A DNA stretch of 64,000 nucleotides from Triplophysa rosa (GCF_024868665.1 NC_079904.1:17841482-17905481); one strand, 5' to 3'. Counted from the stretch's first letter, positions 11,001 through 22,103 are shown. Translations and numbers: made by a program. The notes: generated from the sequence alone by a model not told the origin.

Positions 11001-11404
11001 AGACTAAAGCTCTCTGTTCTCTATCCGGCCACTACGGGGCGCAATTTCGATGAGATTCTTCGTGTCATAGACTCTCTGCAGTTGACTGCAACTAAAAAGG
11101 TGGCCACACCTGTGGACTGGAAGGTAAGATTTTAAATGTTTTGAATATTGTGTTAAAATGTTTTTAAAATATCCTTTTCTATTCTGTTCATTTTTTTTCT
11201 ATTCCATTTTCTATATTTGTTTTACAGTCAGTGTTTGTATTAATGCTGGAATAAATGTGTTTTCTGTGCTTATCTAAGCCTGGACAGGAGGTCATGGTCA
11301 TCCCGTCCCTCTCAGAAGAAGAGGCCAACAAGCTTTTCCCAGCTGGCTTTACCACTAAAGAGGTGCCTTCTGGAAAAAAATACATACGCTACACTAAACT
11401 GTAA
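4080..11404 (+). CDS. prdx6: peroxiredoxin 6, five coding exons
   Basis: This is a 1-Cys peroxiredoxin that reduces hydrogen peroxide and phospholipid hydroperoxides with glutathione; mammalian family members also have calcium-independent phospholipase A2 and acyltransferase activity. It is mainly cytosolic and lysosomal. Exons are 4080-4171, 6181-6337, 10078-10224, 10977-11123 and 11279-11404, all with GT-AG junctions and matching phases, giving 222 residues (human 224). The peroxidatic Cys46 lies in DFTPVCTTE with His38 in SHPRD and Arg131 in TAR, matching human Cys47, His39 and Arg132. The lipase-type motif is GNSWG (Ser31, human GDSWG), with His25 and Asp139 matching the human His26 and Asp140. 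The Ser31 codon is split by intron 1. Nothing suggests decay. Introns total 6.66 kb, swollen by transposons in intron 2. Confidence 0.97.
4172..6180 (+). other. prdx6: prdx6 intron 1
   Basis: The intron is 2009 bp. At about 4421-4465 it holds a short fragment (TCGCTTTGGATAAAAGCGTC then AATAAATAAAT) like the 3' tail shared by many fish SINEs. No other ORF or transposon end is convincing. Confidence 0.8.
6181..6337 (+). CDS. prdx6: prdx6 exon 2
   Basis: Encodes residues 31-83, including the peroxidatic Cys46 and the end of the GNSWG motif. It is preceded by a pyrimidine-rich tract and TAG, and followed by GT at 6338. A downstream in-frame extension in intron 2 is read-through and is not coding. 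Confidence 0.96.
7053..7782. mobile_element. 730-bp MITE with 28-bp inverted repeats
   Basis: The left terminus begins GGGTGTTTCTGCAACTAC and the right terminus is its reverse complement, with one mismatch over 28 bases. The interior is A/T-rich with no ORF. The superfamily is not determined; flanks show no clean TSD. Confidence 0.75.
7901..8308. mobile_element. 408-bp DNA element with 10-bp TSD
   Basis: A perfect direct repeat CAATGAACCA flanks the element (7891-7900 and 8309-8318). The ends are imperfect inverted repeats, GGGGCGGGCTGGC at left and AAGGGCGGACTGAC at right read inward. A 9-10 bp TSD is typical of Mutator-like elements, so this may be a MULE MITE. It contains the G run at 7972-8006. 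Confidence 0.75.
7972..8006 (+). repeat. 35-base guanine homopolymer
   Basis: An uninterrupted run of G inside the 408-bp element. It would be polyproline in a spurious - strand ORF. Its exact length in the genome is uncertain because such runs are error-prone in sequencing. Confidence 0.9.
8912..9902. mobile_element. hAT non-autonomous element, 991 bp
   Basis: It begins TAGGGCTGGGCGATATGGC and ends with CAGCCCTA, the inverse of its start, flanked by the perfect 8-bp duplication CTCAGAGG (8904-8911 and 9903-9910). Sub-terminal ATCGATA-type repeats are present at both ends. There is no transposase ORF. Confidence 0.92.
10078..10224 (+). CDS. prdx6: prdx6 exon 3
   Basis: Encodes residues 84-132 (DIMAFNQEN to PLTARC), 49 codons in phase 0. 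The acceptor is TTTCAAG and the donor GTGAGT. It carries the conserved LLGMLDPDE segment and Arg131. Confidence 0.95.
10977..11123 (+). CDS. prdx6: prdx6 exon 4
   Basis: Encodes residues 133-181 ([12 protein letters not shown] to TPVDWK), 49 codons in phase 0. The acceptor is TTTTTTTCAG and the donor GTAAGA. It contains Asp139 and the conserved [16 protein letters not shown]. Confidence 0.96.
11279..11404 (+). CDS. prdx6: prdx6 exon 5 and stop
   Basis: Encodes the last 41 residues ([11 protein letters not shown] to IRYTKL) followed by TAA. This is the C-terminal dimer-contact domain typical of Prdx6. The acceptor is TATCTAAG. Confidence 0.95.
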   Translation, partial: PGQEVMVIPSLSEEEANKLFPAGFTTKEVPSGKKYIRYTKL

Positions 11405-11533
11405 CTGTAAAAATGAATCTACATTGGAAATACTACAGAAATGGCACCCAACATAAGCACTTAATCCAGTGGTTCTCGGACATGTTTACCTGTATACCTG
11501 TTCACCAACAGTACATCATTCAAATATGTTCCT

Positions 11534-11579
11534 AATAAAACACACCTGATTTAACTCATTAGCTTGTTTATGTAATAAA
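11534..11579 (+). promoter_or_regulatory. prdx6: prdx6 polyadenylation signals
   Basis: Two AATAAA hexamers lie at 11534-11539 and 11574-11579, about 130-175 bases after the stop. A third at 11780-11785 could give a longer 3' UTR. Confidence 0.65.
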
Positions 11580-11932
11580 GTACACAAAAAACCGAGTCAT
11601 CCAGAATGTGTACTGTTGGGGGTCCTCGGGGATAAGATTCAGAAACTGTTCTTTGTGTCCTCTCATTTAGTCTTGAGGGATCCATCGCCTATTTCTTATA
11701 TAACAATTGAAAAATCAGAATTGAACTGGTCAAATGACTTTAGGCATACAATGTAGTTATTGTATTGTGCCTTAAATTCAATAAAACTGTTAATTTTTTT
11801 ATTTAAGATGTTTGCTGTTGTTATTTTTGGTTGATTGTGCCATTTATTTATACTAATTGTATAATCAAACACTGAACGTAATGCTTCACATGCAGAGGGT
11901 CAATTCTTATTCAGCTTTATTTAGTGTCATTA

Positions 11933-12115
11933 AAGGGATACCCCCCCAAAAAATGAAATTTCTGTCATCATTTACTCACCCCCAGATTGTTTTAAACCTG
12001 TATAAATTGTAAAATTTCTTTGTTCTGCTGAACACACAGTAATATATCTGGAATCTAACCCCCATTGACTCCCATAGTATTTATTTTCCCTACTATGGCA
12101 GTAAATGGTGGGTGA
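11933..12115. mobile_element. truncated cyprinid-type MITE
   Basis: It starts TTAAAGGGATACCCC and contains TGTCATCATTTACTCACC, the start of a family whose second copy lies at 12630-12902. The opposite end is missing. Confidence 0.55.
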
Positions 12116-12629
12116 GATCTCACGATTGGTTAGTTTTGGCAAAAGTAGTTTGTGGAATATATGATTACTATAAAGCTGTAAACCATAAAGCTAGCTTTTG
12201 TGACAGGAATTGGTCCAATAAATAGCGTAAATATTAATAAAGTGAAACCTGAGCAGTGCAGGAAGTGTGTTTAAAAGTACATCAGTAACTTAAATGAACC
12301 TAACCACCCTTTTGAGAGACCAGAAAAATATAATTTTGATTTTGTCTATTTGAAGTGACAACTGATCCCATTTACTTAACTAATGTTTCTGGTTCATGTA
12401 TACAAGAAAATTATTTTGTATTCATTTTGACAAATCTGGTGTTAATTTTAATTGAGAATACATGCTGGAGAATGGCTTTCAGATATTAAATTAACACCAC
12501 ATTTAGAAACTGTTTGCTTTACATTTTCCAAATTTTGCAAATCATAAGTACAGCATAATAAACGGTAGTCTGTGTTTAATACCAAAAATGTCAGGTGCCA
12601 AGCAATTTATTATAATTATAGTTAAAAAA

Positions 12630-12902
12630 TTCTGTCATCATTTATTCATCCTCTTGTCATTTCAAACCTGTATGACTTAAGATATTTTGAAGAATGTTGT
12701 TAACTGGCCCCCATTTGCTTGCATTAGTTTTGTGTCCACACAATAGAAGTGAATGGAGGCCAGTGCTATTCGGTTACAAGTTTTCTTAAAAATATGTCCT
12801 TTTATGTTCTGCAGAAAAAAGAAGGTCATAAAGGTTTGTAATGACAAGAGGGTGAGTAAATGATGACAGAATTTTCATTCTTGGGTGAACTATCCTTTAA
12901 AG
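12630..12902. mobile_element. hairpin MITE, about 270 bp
   Basis: The left arm (TTCTGTCATCATTTATTCAT, then CCTCTTGTCATT) is the reverse complement of the right arm (AATGACAAGAGGGTGAGTAA, then ATGATGACAGAA). The right end extends to CTATCCTTTAAAGG. The left extreme appears lost. There is no ORF. Confidence 0.7.
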
Positions 12903-14958
12903 GAGCAATGTGATTTTAACGCTTCATTATGTAAGGTATTTATACAGCTTTGAAGACAAACCACTACACACTATCAGTATGTACATACATTCCCTGGAAA
13001 TCGAACCCATGACCTTGGTATTGCCAGTAGTTGGGCTACAGAAAAGCAAATAAAATATAAAAAGGCATTGATAAAAACAGATAATAGCAAACAAAAGCTT
13101 TTTCAGAAATATGCTTTTTTTTCATAAAACTAGCGTTCAAAAGTTTATGGTCACTTGAGAGAAAAGTTGAGTACAACCTTTTAATCTAAAGTATGCTTAA
13201 TGTCAGAAATGAGCTTTTTAGACAAAATATAATGGCTCAAGCGCATTAGTTTCTTGCACCTTTTTAGAAAACGTTTGATAAAAATGATTCTGAAATTGAC
13301 TAAATCATAGAAAAAAGCAGCCAATAAGAGCCCAGAATGAAAAGGAACTCCTTTAAAAGGCATCTCTGGGTGTGAGGCTTTAAGAAGCTGTTTAATAAAA
13401 TCACATTGACTACACTGATGTTACAGTGTCACAGGTTTTGATTTATTTTGGAATTGTTTTAATTCCCCTAGTTACATTGAACTTTTTAATGGTAGTGTAT
13501 ATTTTCACATATTGTTTTTAAAAATGGGTGCTCTAAGGAATTGTGTTGTGATATTACATAATAGTAATATCTATAATTGGGAGAAATGTATATGAATATA
13601 AAATTTTCATCTAACATGACTCCTGGAAAAAAAACTGAAAAGTGATCAGATAATCTAACGCTCTGCGATAACCAATAGATGGCAGTATAAATTCTCATAT
13701 TTAATCTCTCAACTGCCATTTCACCCAAACTACAACAACGGGTCAAACGTTCAAAGTCTATACCAGAATTTTAAGGTGTCATACCTTGAGATGACAAATT
13801 ATGTAACCACCCTGCTGGTATGTTGTTGAACGTTCAGACTATGTTGATTGGCCACAAAAGGAATCCAGAAATTCTCAAACTGTGAAATAAAACTTCAAGA
13901 CCGGGCGCCAATGAGGCATGAAACTAGGCCTTGTTATCGCAAGCATTCCATTTGTCCATTAAAAGATGAAAAATGTTCCCACACAAGCACTTAACTGAGT
14001 AAATCATTGACACACAATCCTCGGTCCAGGGTTACCAGCAGGAAGCGCTCTCCGCGGGTTTGGCCCTGGGCTCTGAAGAGCAGGTGATAGCTGTAGTGAT
14101 GAGAACACAGGGACAAGCACAGGGCTTGAGTTACCAGAACTATTCAACCTACGTAACTGTAGCTCGTATAACAGGGTGAAGGTCATGGAAGTTTAACCGA
14201 GAGGGCCAGATGCTCTCGCTCTCTCTCCCCCCATTTTCCCTCCCCAGAATGTCATAAAGATAACAGGGATTCCCCTCTCACCCCCTTAGCTGCAGAGGTT
14301 CTTCAGGCAAGAGCGTGACCTCCTTTGCTGGTAAACAGAGAAACCCGTTCCCTAATCGAAAAGTTTCAAGTTTTCAAAGTAAAAAAAAAACACACACCAC
14401 TAGATGGCATGAGCACTTCAGTGTGCATGGATTATATGCAGTAGTTAACTTTGCTGAGTCCTTGAGTCTGTATAGTAAACACAACTGTTATAATACTGTG
14501 TTTTTGGGGAGTTTATACAGTAGGTAAACCCCACAAGACAACTTCACCAATGATGGTAAGTTGTGTTCCAGTGTGCATTTCAAAGGTTATGGTAACCAAG
14601 TCGCAATATGATACATCCATTAAACTCATCTAAAGGATCTCTTTTTTTCACAAAATGTGTGATTTTCAACATTAGGCCTAGAAATTGAAAGGTTGGGGTA
14701 CAATGGGAAAGCCATTAATCTTCAACTCTGTGCCCCTCGGCAAGGCACTAAATCACAGGTTATTTCAAAGACATAATGTCAATAGGTGGCCTGCAAATGT
14801 TGTTTATAATGCGTTAACACATACCAAATTTAGATTCAAACTTAATTGCACGCAGTAAAAAAACTGTACAGAATTTTACTCTTTTATTTGACAGAATTTT
14901 CTTTTTTGTAATACGGTAAAAAAAAGTCAAATTACAGAAATAGACTGCAAAATTTAAA
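12903..14958. other. intergenic, no gene recognised
   Basis: This stretch holds a possible transposon fragment starting near 13136 (CAAAAGTTTATGGTCACTTG) and otherwise unique-looking sequence. I see no credible ORF, RNA gene or transposon pair. Confidence 0.6.
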
Positions 14959-14964
14959 AGTCAG

Positions 14965-15526
14965 TGTCAGGAACAGGGAGGTGAGACACGGAGAGAGGAC
15001 CCAGGCGCAGACAGCGGGTAAGGGGTTAACAAAACATTTTAATAACAAAAATACAAAACAAAGACTAACTACACAGGACAAAAAAATAACATTTACCATA
15101 TATTACAAAAAGACTAGACTAGACTAGACTACACTAGACTAGACTAGACTACACTAACAAGACAAGACAAGACAAGACAAGACAAGACAAGACAAGACAA
15201 GACAAGGACTCACCCACATGAAACAAGTGACAATGAACCAGCACCGGACAGAAAACACAAGGGCATTATAAAGGGGATAAATCAAGAGGTAACGGGTGCG
15301 GGGCATGAACTAATAACGAGCACTAACGAGGGAACAAGAGGGCAGGAACAATGACGAGACCTGGAGAGAGTATGGCAAGCCAAAAGGGCCAAAACGCCTC
15401 TCTCCACATGAAACAAGAGGTTCTGCCATGGCTCTGCCACAAGATCAAGAAAAGCAAGACAAGATGGGGCAGAACTTTGACAGACACTGACATCGCAGGA
15501 CAGACAAGACAAGACAGACTGTGACA
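14965..15526 (-). repeat. 3' LTR of the 14965-18610 element
   Basis: It shares several blocks with 16223-18610: the GGCATTATAAAGGGG-like segment, the GCCAAAACGCCTCTCTCCAC segment and the TCTGCCAC...AAGA segment. It carries an (ACTAG)n/(GACAA)n microsatellite at 15113-15206. Confidence 0.7.
15113..15206 (+). repeat. compound (ACTAG)n and (GACAA)n microsatellite
   Basis: Pentanucleotide repeats ACTAG/ACTAC change abruptly to nine or more units of GACAA inside the 3' LTR. Confidence 0.9.
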
Positions 15527-15587
15527 TTAACAAAAAACAGGGCAACATGATAAAACAATAACCATAAAAAATTGCTGACATGCAGAC

Positions 15588-15740
15588 AGGGTTGCCGGCT
15601 GACACGCGGACAGGGTTGCCGGCTGACACGCAGACAGGGTTGCCGGCTGACATGGACAGGAAATGCCGGCTGCCACGGACAGGAAAGGCTGGCTGACACA
15701 CGGACTGGATTGCCGGCTGACACACGGACTGGGAGGCCGG
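15588..15740 (-). repeat. 27-bp minisatellite inside LTR element
   Basis: On the + strand the unit is GACAGGGTTGCCGGCTGACA followed by CGCGGA or CGCAGA, with at least three good copies and more degenerate ones. On the - strand it reads as repeats of CQPATLSA. Confidence 0.8.
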
Positions 15741-15989
15741 CTATCACCGGCTGGGCAGGCCTGGATGTCGACGAGACGGGCGGGAAGTCGGTGGCTGGGC
15801 AGCGCTCTCTTGCGGCTGGGCAGCACTCTCTGGCAGCTGGGCAGCAAACAAGAACACCGGCTGGATCACCGGTGGAACAAGAACAACACAAAGACAGGGT
15901 GTCAACTCGACAGGCCTGGGTACCAGCTGGGATGCCGGCAGGGATATGTGGCGAGAAGAGGACACCGGCGGTCTCAACCCTGAAGGGGA

Positions 15990-16150
15990 ACCCGACGACC
16001 TCAACCCTGGAAGGGAGCCCGACGGTCTCGACCCCGGACGGGGTTCCGGCGGTCTCGACCCTGGAAGGGAGTCCGGCGGTCTCGACCCTGGAAGGGAGTC
16101 CGGCGGTCCCGACTCTGGAAGGGAGCCCGGCGGCATCGACCCCTCCCGCT
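15990..16150 (-). repeat. 30-bp minisatellite coding a decapeptide repeat
   Basis: On the - strand it reads as repeated AGLPSRVETA-like decapeptides, about six units, keeping the frame open. It lies just inside the 5' LTR. The frame continues on both sides (15445-16275), but no known domain is recognisable. Confidence 0.8.
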
Positions 16151-16976
16151 GCGATCCCTCTGTCTGCTGGGTCCTGGGTAGGCTTGTTCGTTCTGTCAGG
16201 GAATGCTGTCACCACCGGGGGGTGTGACAGCGAGGAGAAGAAACCAAGCACAGGCAGCGGTAACGGGGTAAACAAAACAAGACTTTAATAATACAAACAA
16301 AAACCCACGATGGGGTGCAAAAACAAAACAGGAACTAGGAACACGGTAACAAAACAAGAAATCAAAACAAAACACTTCCCACGAGGGGGGCAAGAAACTG
16401 AACTAAATCTAAAACGAGACACAACATATTAACACACGGCAAGGGAAGGTAAGGTAAGAGGCAAACACTCACAAAATCGAATGGGCACGAAGGTAAGTAC
16501 AGGTACAATACACACGTATGGTAGAGTCAACAAGCAAAACGCAACAGCACAGGACAGCAAACACGAGGGCATTAAATAGGGGAACTAACAAGGGAAGATA
16601 ACAATGGGCAGGTGTGGGTAATGAGACACAGAAGGGAAGCTAACGAGAGAACGAGAGGGGCAGGGCCAAAGACGCGACATCGGAGAGAGAGTATATAGAA
16701 GGCCGAAAGTGCCAAAACGTCTCTCTCCACCAGTGTTGTAATGTAACGAAGTACAAATACTTCGTTACTGTACTTAAGTAGAATTTTCACATATCTGTAC
16801 TTTACTTCGTTATTTATATTTCTGACAACTTTCACTTTTACTCAACTACATTTCCTAAATAAAATGTGTACTTTTACTCTGATACATTTCTCCTAACCAT
16901 CTTCGTTACTCGTTACTACAAATTAAAGAATTTTCAGAAGAAATTTGAGTTGGTGACGTAATGCCTGTTTGTTGTC

Positions 16977-17884
16977 ATGTCAACCGCCAAGCACGAAGAA
17001 GTCCTGCTTGTCCAGGCATGTCACATTATTGATGCCATCATAGAAGCACCTGCTGCAGGTTCTGCTGCTAACATTACCACTCCGGTAGCAGATGACGAGC
17101 ATCTCGACTTGGCGAACTTGGTGAACTCCGTGGTGGTGACGAAGATAACGTTACACACCTGTGTATTTGCAAGAAATATTTTCGTACATTGGAGTGAAAA
17201 ATTCTTCCTACCGGATTAAGTGCGGGTTTCCATCACTCTGGTTTTATTCGCATTTTGAAGTTTCGCATCAGAAACGAGTGATGGAAACGCCAAATTTCAA
17301 ATTAAAAACCCTTAATTCGCAAAAAAGTTTTTATGCTCGCTTGAGGTGGTTTTTCATTTTTGCGAATAATGGGAGATGTAAATGCATTTTCTGAATAAAT
17401 TCCTCCAAAAAGTCATGTAACTGCACTATGAGACGGCCGGTGTAACCTGACTAACCAGAGTAATGATCTTGTGACACAGCATCAGAAATGTTGTGATGGT
17501 CATTCTTAAACGCCTGAGCAACTTCCTCAAGTATTTCTGTAATTGCCTCTTAGAACTTTCACGACTGTGTTTCCCGAATAGTAGGCATCCACAAAAGCAC
17601 CGCATTTATTGAGTTTCCTAATCGTCTGCTTGCGCAAGTATTATTATATATGAAAATTATTATATTCAGTGGCTTCTCTTACTTTTCTTACTGATATTTA
17701 GTGCCAGTGTATTAGGTTGACTAGTTGGATGTAAACGGTGCTTATTAAATGTTTTATGCGATATTCCAATTTTGCGCATAAGCTAAATTCGCAACTTTGA
17801 ATGGAAACCCGGTATGCCTACCGAGAGTCACTGAAATATTGGCATTAAAAAACTCCCCGTCCAACCTGAAGAAGCACATCGAGG
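16977..17884 (+). pseudogene. hAT transposase N-terminal/BED-finger exon, interrupted
   Basis: An ORF from 16977 runs through an acidic N-terminus and then shifts frame near 17160 into a segment ending KNSSYRIKC. The MITE at 17224-17810 interrupts it. After the MITE the frame resumes as CLPRVTEILALKNSPSNLKK then HIE, and stops at a GTAGGT donor-like site (17884). The SNLKKHIE part matches the histidine half of a BED zinc finger. Assignment to a hAT transposase follows from the host element. The rest of the transposase is absent. Confidence 0.6.
17224..17810. mobile_element. 587-bp MITE with GGGTTTCCAT ends
   Basis: Its terminal inverted repeats are GGGTTTCCAT (17224-17233) and ATGGAAACCC (17801-17810), with further TTCGCA-rich similarity inward. 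It is inserted in the BED-finger exon of the hAT. The TSD is not resolved. Confidence 0.75.
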
Positions 17885-18959
17885 TAGGTTAAATTAATTT
17901 TCATTCAATGAAGCCATAATGTCTTACGTTATTTAACATGAATTAGTTATCATAAGCCTGTTCAGATGTCTGGCTAACGTGATGGCCAGCCTAACGTGTG
18001 CTAGTTAACTTGATTAGCCAATGTGCAGATATTTAACAACACCAATGATTTCCCCTCCGAATTAATTCAACACATAATACTGAAATGGTTAATAACGGTT
18101 TCTGGTATAGCCTAAGTGGCGGCCGAATATTTCCTAGGTAAATTAGCGTTACACCGGTGGAGGGATTTTTTTTTTTTAGTCCACATTAGGCTAATTAATG
18201 GCAGGTTACAGAGGAGTGTTCAGGATTACTCACATCTTCAAAAGCACCATGCATTTTGTTGAACTTGAGATTTGCTTCGATTTAATTACCTCAAAATTCT
18301 AACCGTTCACTTTTTTTAAATACCTTTACTTTTACTTTTAATACTTAAGTACATTTTATATCAGACAATTACTTTTGATACTTAAGTACACTAAATGTCA
18401 GGTACTTTAAGACTTTTACTCAAGTAATATTTTAAAGGGTGACTTTAACTTCTACCAAAGTCATTTTCTGGTAAGATACTTGTACTTTTACTCAAGTATT
18501 GCTTTCAAGTACTTTATACAAGACTGCTCTCCACACACAACCTAAGGCTTTGTCATGACTCTGCCACAAAACCAAGAATAAACATGACATGATGAGGCAG
18601 AATCATGACAAGTCAGATGTAAAATAAAAGGAAAAACGTGTATTGACAAAAAACTTTACAAAATTTAAATGTTTTAAATTTTAATTAAATGTTTTTTATG
18701 CGATTTGTTTTTAAGAGCATAATGTATAGGGAACAATAATTTTAGCAAAAATAGGGAGCTATATACTGTAGAAATATGAAGGAATTTTAAGTATTACGTA
18801 TTTACAGTTGTTTTGCCTGTTTTTATATTTTGCGTTTTATTTTGTTTTAACATTAATGGAAATAAACTTTTTTAATTTACCAGTTACCAGTATTACCAGT
18901 ACATTTTAAGTTTTTTTTCTACAGTTGGATTATTGTTTATTGGACCGGTTCCTGTCTGC

Positions 18960-19722
18960 TAGGGCTGTGTATTGGCAAGTGCCTCCCGATACGATACATA
19001 TCACGATAGATGGGTCGCGATACAATATATTGCTATGTATTTTGATACGATACACATTTACGATATATTGCAATACTTTAAATAGAAAATGTAAAAAGTA
19101 GAGCTAGAAATACAACATGCTGTGCACCACCGGGGGTTTTCTGTAAGGATAAGTGTTAAAACATCCCTTACCTCTGCAGAGTGGCCATGATGTGCGATGC
19201 ATGGACCTTTAGATCAGAGGTTTGGGTTCTCAAACTGTGGATTGCGCCCCTCAAATTGGTAGCACATGGGAATAAGGTGGGTCACGCAAGTAACTTGGCT
19301 GTTGTGGTGCATTACAGTTAAAGCAATGAACATGGGCAGTTTAAAACCTCTGGTTCATCCATTCTGTAAATGCGCTGGTGTCACATCCGTGAAAGCACAA
19401 TAAATGTCATTGTTACTTTTCTTAATAAACTTTTTGTCTAATGCACTGCAGTAGCCAAGTGACTTGTGTCATGACTTGCGGAGCTTGCAAACTCATTACT
19501 CCATTACTTATTTTGAAAACCAAAGCACACCCACACATCAGCTCTGAGAGCTCCAAGCGTTCTTATATTTTTCGCCATGCTCGATTCCACTTACTTTTGG
19601 CTGCATGTACTGTATATGACATGATTAAAAAAAAAAGATTGATAGTAGAGGTATCACTATCAATACACTATTGAAAAAAATATTGCGATTGTTACATGTA
19701 TCAATATTTTTGCACAGCCCTA
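18960..19722. mobile_element. hAT non-autonomous element, 763 bp
   Basis: The ends TAGGGCTGTGTATTGGC and TTTTTGCACAGCCCTA are inverted repeats, flanked by the perfect 8-bp TSD CTGTCTGC (18952-18959 and 19723-19730). ATACGATA/TATTGCGAT sub-terminal motifs are present. There is no transposase. Confidence 0.92.
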
Positions 19723-20123
19723 CTGTCTGCATCGCTGCCGATGGTTTGTTTGCATTCTTGCACTTGCACTTGGTTTTAATATTAGTGCATTTTATTATCG
19801 TTACTTATCACTGTCGTTGCTAACTTATCCTGATATCTCAATAACCCTGTTCTTGTTATTTATTTGTAGATTCTAAACCAAAATTGATAGTTAACTTAAC
19901 GCCGTTAGCATAGCATTAGCGTGCTAGCTTGCTTTTTGTTTACACTGTGGAATATCATCTTGCCGCTTGTTTGTCTTGTGTGCTAACTGTTTCTCTTTTT
20001 AAGCGAGTATACTACGATTCATCGAGCAACCTTGGTAAGTCGGAATTGCTCTTCAAACCCGGTGAGTTATGGCTTCTATTCCTATTATTGTTACTTGCAC
20101 CTCATGTCATTTGTTTAGCTTAA

Positions 20124-20914
20124 CCTTCTGTGTCAGCGGCGAGGGTTTTTACATGCGATAAATGCAGGGAAATAGTTAGGCTGACAGAGAAGATCTTAGA
20201 ATTAGAGTCTCGCATCCAATCTTTATCTGAGGATAGTAAGAGTGTAACGACCATAGAAAACACTTTGGATGCGAGCAACGTTAGCGCACAGCTCAGTTCC
20301 GGTTGAAAATCCCCTGCAGCTGGGAAACTTCGTGACTGTGAGACGGTGTAGTCGCAGGACGAAACATCACTCAACCGTTCCGATTACAGTCTCGAACATG
20401 TTTGCCCCGCTCAGTGACACACCGACTGAGAAACCTGCTGAAAGTGCCCTAGTTATCGGTGATTCTATTGTTCGGAACGTTAACATAGAGGCACCAGCCA
20501 CCATAGTCAAATGTTTACCGGGAGCCAGAGCGCCTGACATCAAGTCAAATTTAAATCGTGAATTCAGTAAGATTGTTATTCACGTCGGCACAAATGATGT
20601 TCGACTTCGTCAATCGGAGATCACAAAAGATAATATTAAAGAGGTGTGTGAGCTCGCAAGCATGATGTCAGACACTGTAATATTCTCTGGCCCCCTCACT
20701 GCTTATTGTGGTGATGAGATTATAGCAGATTATCATCACTAAATGGCTGTTTGTCTGAGTGGTGCCTGCAGAACGATATAGTTTTTATAAATAACTGGAA
20801 GAGTTTTGAGGGCAGACCTGACCTGTTGAAATGAGATGGTCTCCATCCTTCCTGGGCTGGGACTTCCATCCTGTCTAGAAATATGGCACAAAGTCTTAAT
20901 AATGCTAAAGCTTG
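20124..20914 (+). pseudogene. L2 ORF1: coiled coil plus GDSL/SGNH esterase, broken
   Basis: The first frame (20124-20306) has a CDKC pair and a heptad-like stretch (LTEKILELESRIQSL) and ends at TGA 20304. A second frame (20269-20742) carries esterase blocks: the GDS nucleophile motif in [11 protein letters not shown] and GTND in HVGTNDV. A third frame, after a shift near 20725, carries the closing DGLHPS block with the catalytic His. This order matches esterase-type ORF1 proteins of L2/CR1 elements, which bind nucleic acid and have lipolytic activity in studied cases. At least two frameshifts and an in-frame TGA before DGLHPS show that it is dead. Confidence 0.8.
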
Positions 20915-21047
20915 ACTCATTGGGGCCCAGGTCAGTGAGCAGACAGAATGTCTTAACCAACTGTCTGCTTGCCATCTCACGTCGCAGAATACACAAAATG
21001 TACAACATGTAATAATCCCTTCTCCCAAACATCATAAAATAGAGACT

Positions 21048-22103
21048 GTGTCTGTCCCCCGTATTAGCAAACATAAAATAATGCGTAAGCCTCTTGAAAG
21101 TAATTTAATAAACATTAAACAAATTAAACATGAACAAAATACAGATAATCAACTGTTACGACTCGGATTGCTAAATATTAGATCTCTCTCTAATAAAGCA
21201 CTATTTGTTAATGATATGATAACAGATCATAAAATAGACATGCTCTGTTTGATAGAAACATGGCTAAAACCAGATGATTATATTACTTTAAATGAATCTG
21301 TCCCCCAAAATTATTATTATAAACATGAGCCTCATCTAAAAGGCAGAGGGGGAGGTGTCGTAGCACTTTACAATAACTCTTTTAGCATTTCCCAGAAGTC
21401 TAACTCTAAATACAATTATTTTGAAGTCATGGTACTTCATGTATCAACACCTAATACTAAGGATAAAACATTTTTAAAATTAATTCTAGCTATTGTATAT
21501 AGGCCTCTAGGGTACCAGATTTTATTAAAGAATTTATTGGGTTCTTATCAGAACTAGTACTGGCCGCAGATAGAGTCCTTGTCGTTGGTGACTTTAACAT
21601 CCATGTAGATAACGATACAGATGCCTTAGGAATGGCTTTCAAAGACACTCTTAACTCTATGGGTGTTAGTCAACGTGTCAGGACCCACTCACCTTCGTAA
21701 TCATACTTTAGATTTAATACTGTTTTACGGTATAAATGTGGACGACGTTAAAATCCTTCAGCAGAGTGAAGACATTTCGGATCATTATCTGGTATTATGT
21801 TTGCTTCACTGGCCTACGGCTGCAAATCAAACTCCTTGTTACAAGTATGGTAGAACAATAACTTCAACTACCAAAGATGCGTTTCTTGATAATCTGCCTG
21901 AATTGTCTCAAATCGCTAGCATGAGAAATAACGTTGAAGATCTTGACACTACCACTGAAAATTTTAATTCCACCTTCTCGGAAACGCTAGACACAGTTGC
22001 TCCTCTGCGTTTAAAGAAGATTAAAAATGGCAGCCCAACACCGAGGTATAATGAACACTCGAAAATTACGTCGGCATTAAGGGAATACACTACACCTCCA
22101 TAA
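21048..22103 (+). pseudogene. L2 ORF2 endonuclease fragment, internally deleted
   Basis: The N-terminal endonuclease is seen here, absent from copy A: LGLLNIRSLSNK, then LCLIETWLKP. A frameshift near 21515-21670 splits it (frames 21048-21557 and 21663-22103). After NGSPTPRYNEHS the sequence jumps to the equivalent of copy A base 1593 for about 22 bases, then to the copy A stop region (2637 onwards). Two internal deletions therefore remove the reverse-transcriptase core and the C-terminal part. Confidence 0.85.

Larger units (their letters stand above)
16731..18526 (+). mobile_element. Tol2/Ac-like hAT element, 1796 bp, decayed
   Basis: It begins CAGTGTTGTAATG and ends TACAAGACTG, imperfect inverted termini, with a perfect 8-bp TSD CTCTCCAC (16723-16730 and 18527-18534). 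Sub-terminal ACTTAAGTA and TACTCAAGTA motifs resemble those of Tol2-like hATs. It keeps only a fragment of a BED-finger coding exon and carries a MITE. Confidence 0.93.
14965..18610 (-). mobile_element. non-autonomous LTR retrotransposon with TSD AGTCAG
   Basis: Read on the - strand, the element starts TGTCATGATTCTGCC at 18610 and ends CTGACA at 14965, giving TG...CA termini. It is flanked by AGTCAG at 14959-14964 and 18611-18616. The 5' LTR (16223-18610) is split by a hAT insertion, and the 3' LTR is 14965-15526. The roughly 700-bp interior has no pol genes, only repeat-rich reading frames on the - strand. The closest relatives by layout are the elements at 35299 and 47769 in this window. 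Confidence 0.75.
16223..18610 (-). repeat. 5' LTR of the element, split by a hAT insertion
   Basis: Without the inserted hAT and one TSD copy the LTR is about 584 bp, close to the 562 bp of its partner. It ends CTGTCACA at 16223 on the - strand. Confidence 0.7.

Noticed and set aside
15572..16288. 238-codon + strand ORF
   Set aside because: Made of the 27-bp and 30-bp minisatellites read on the antisense strand of an LTR element; no domain.
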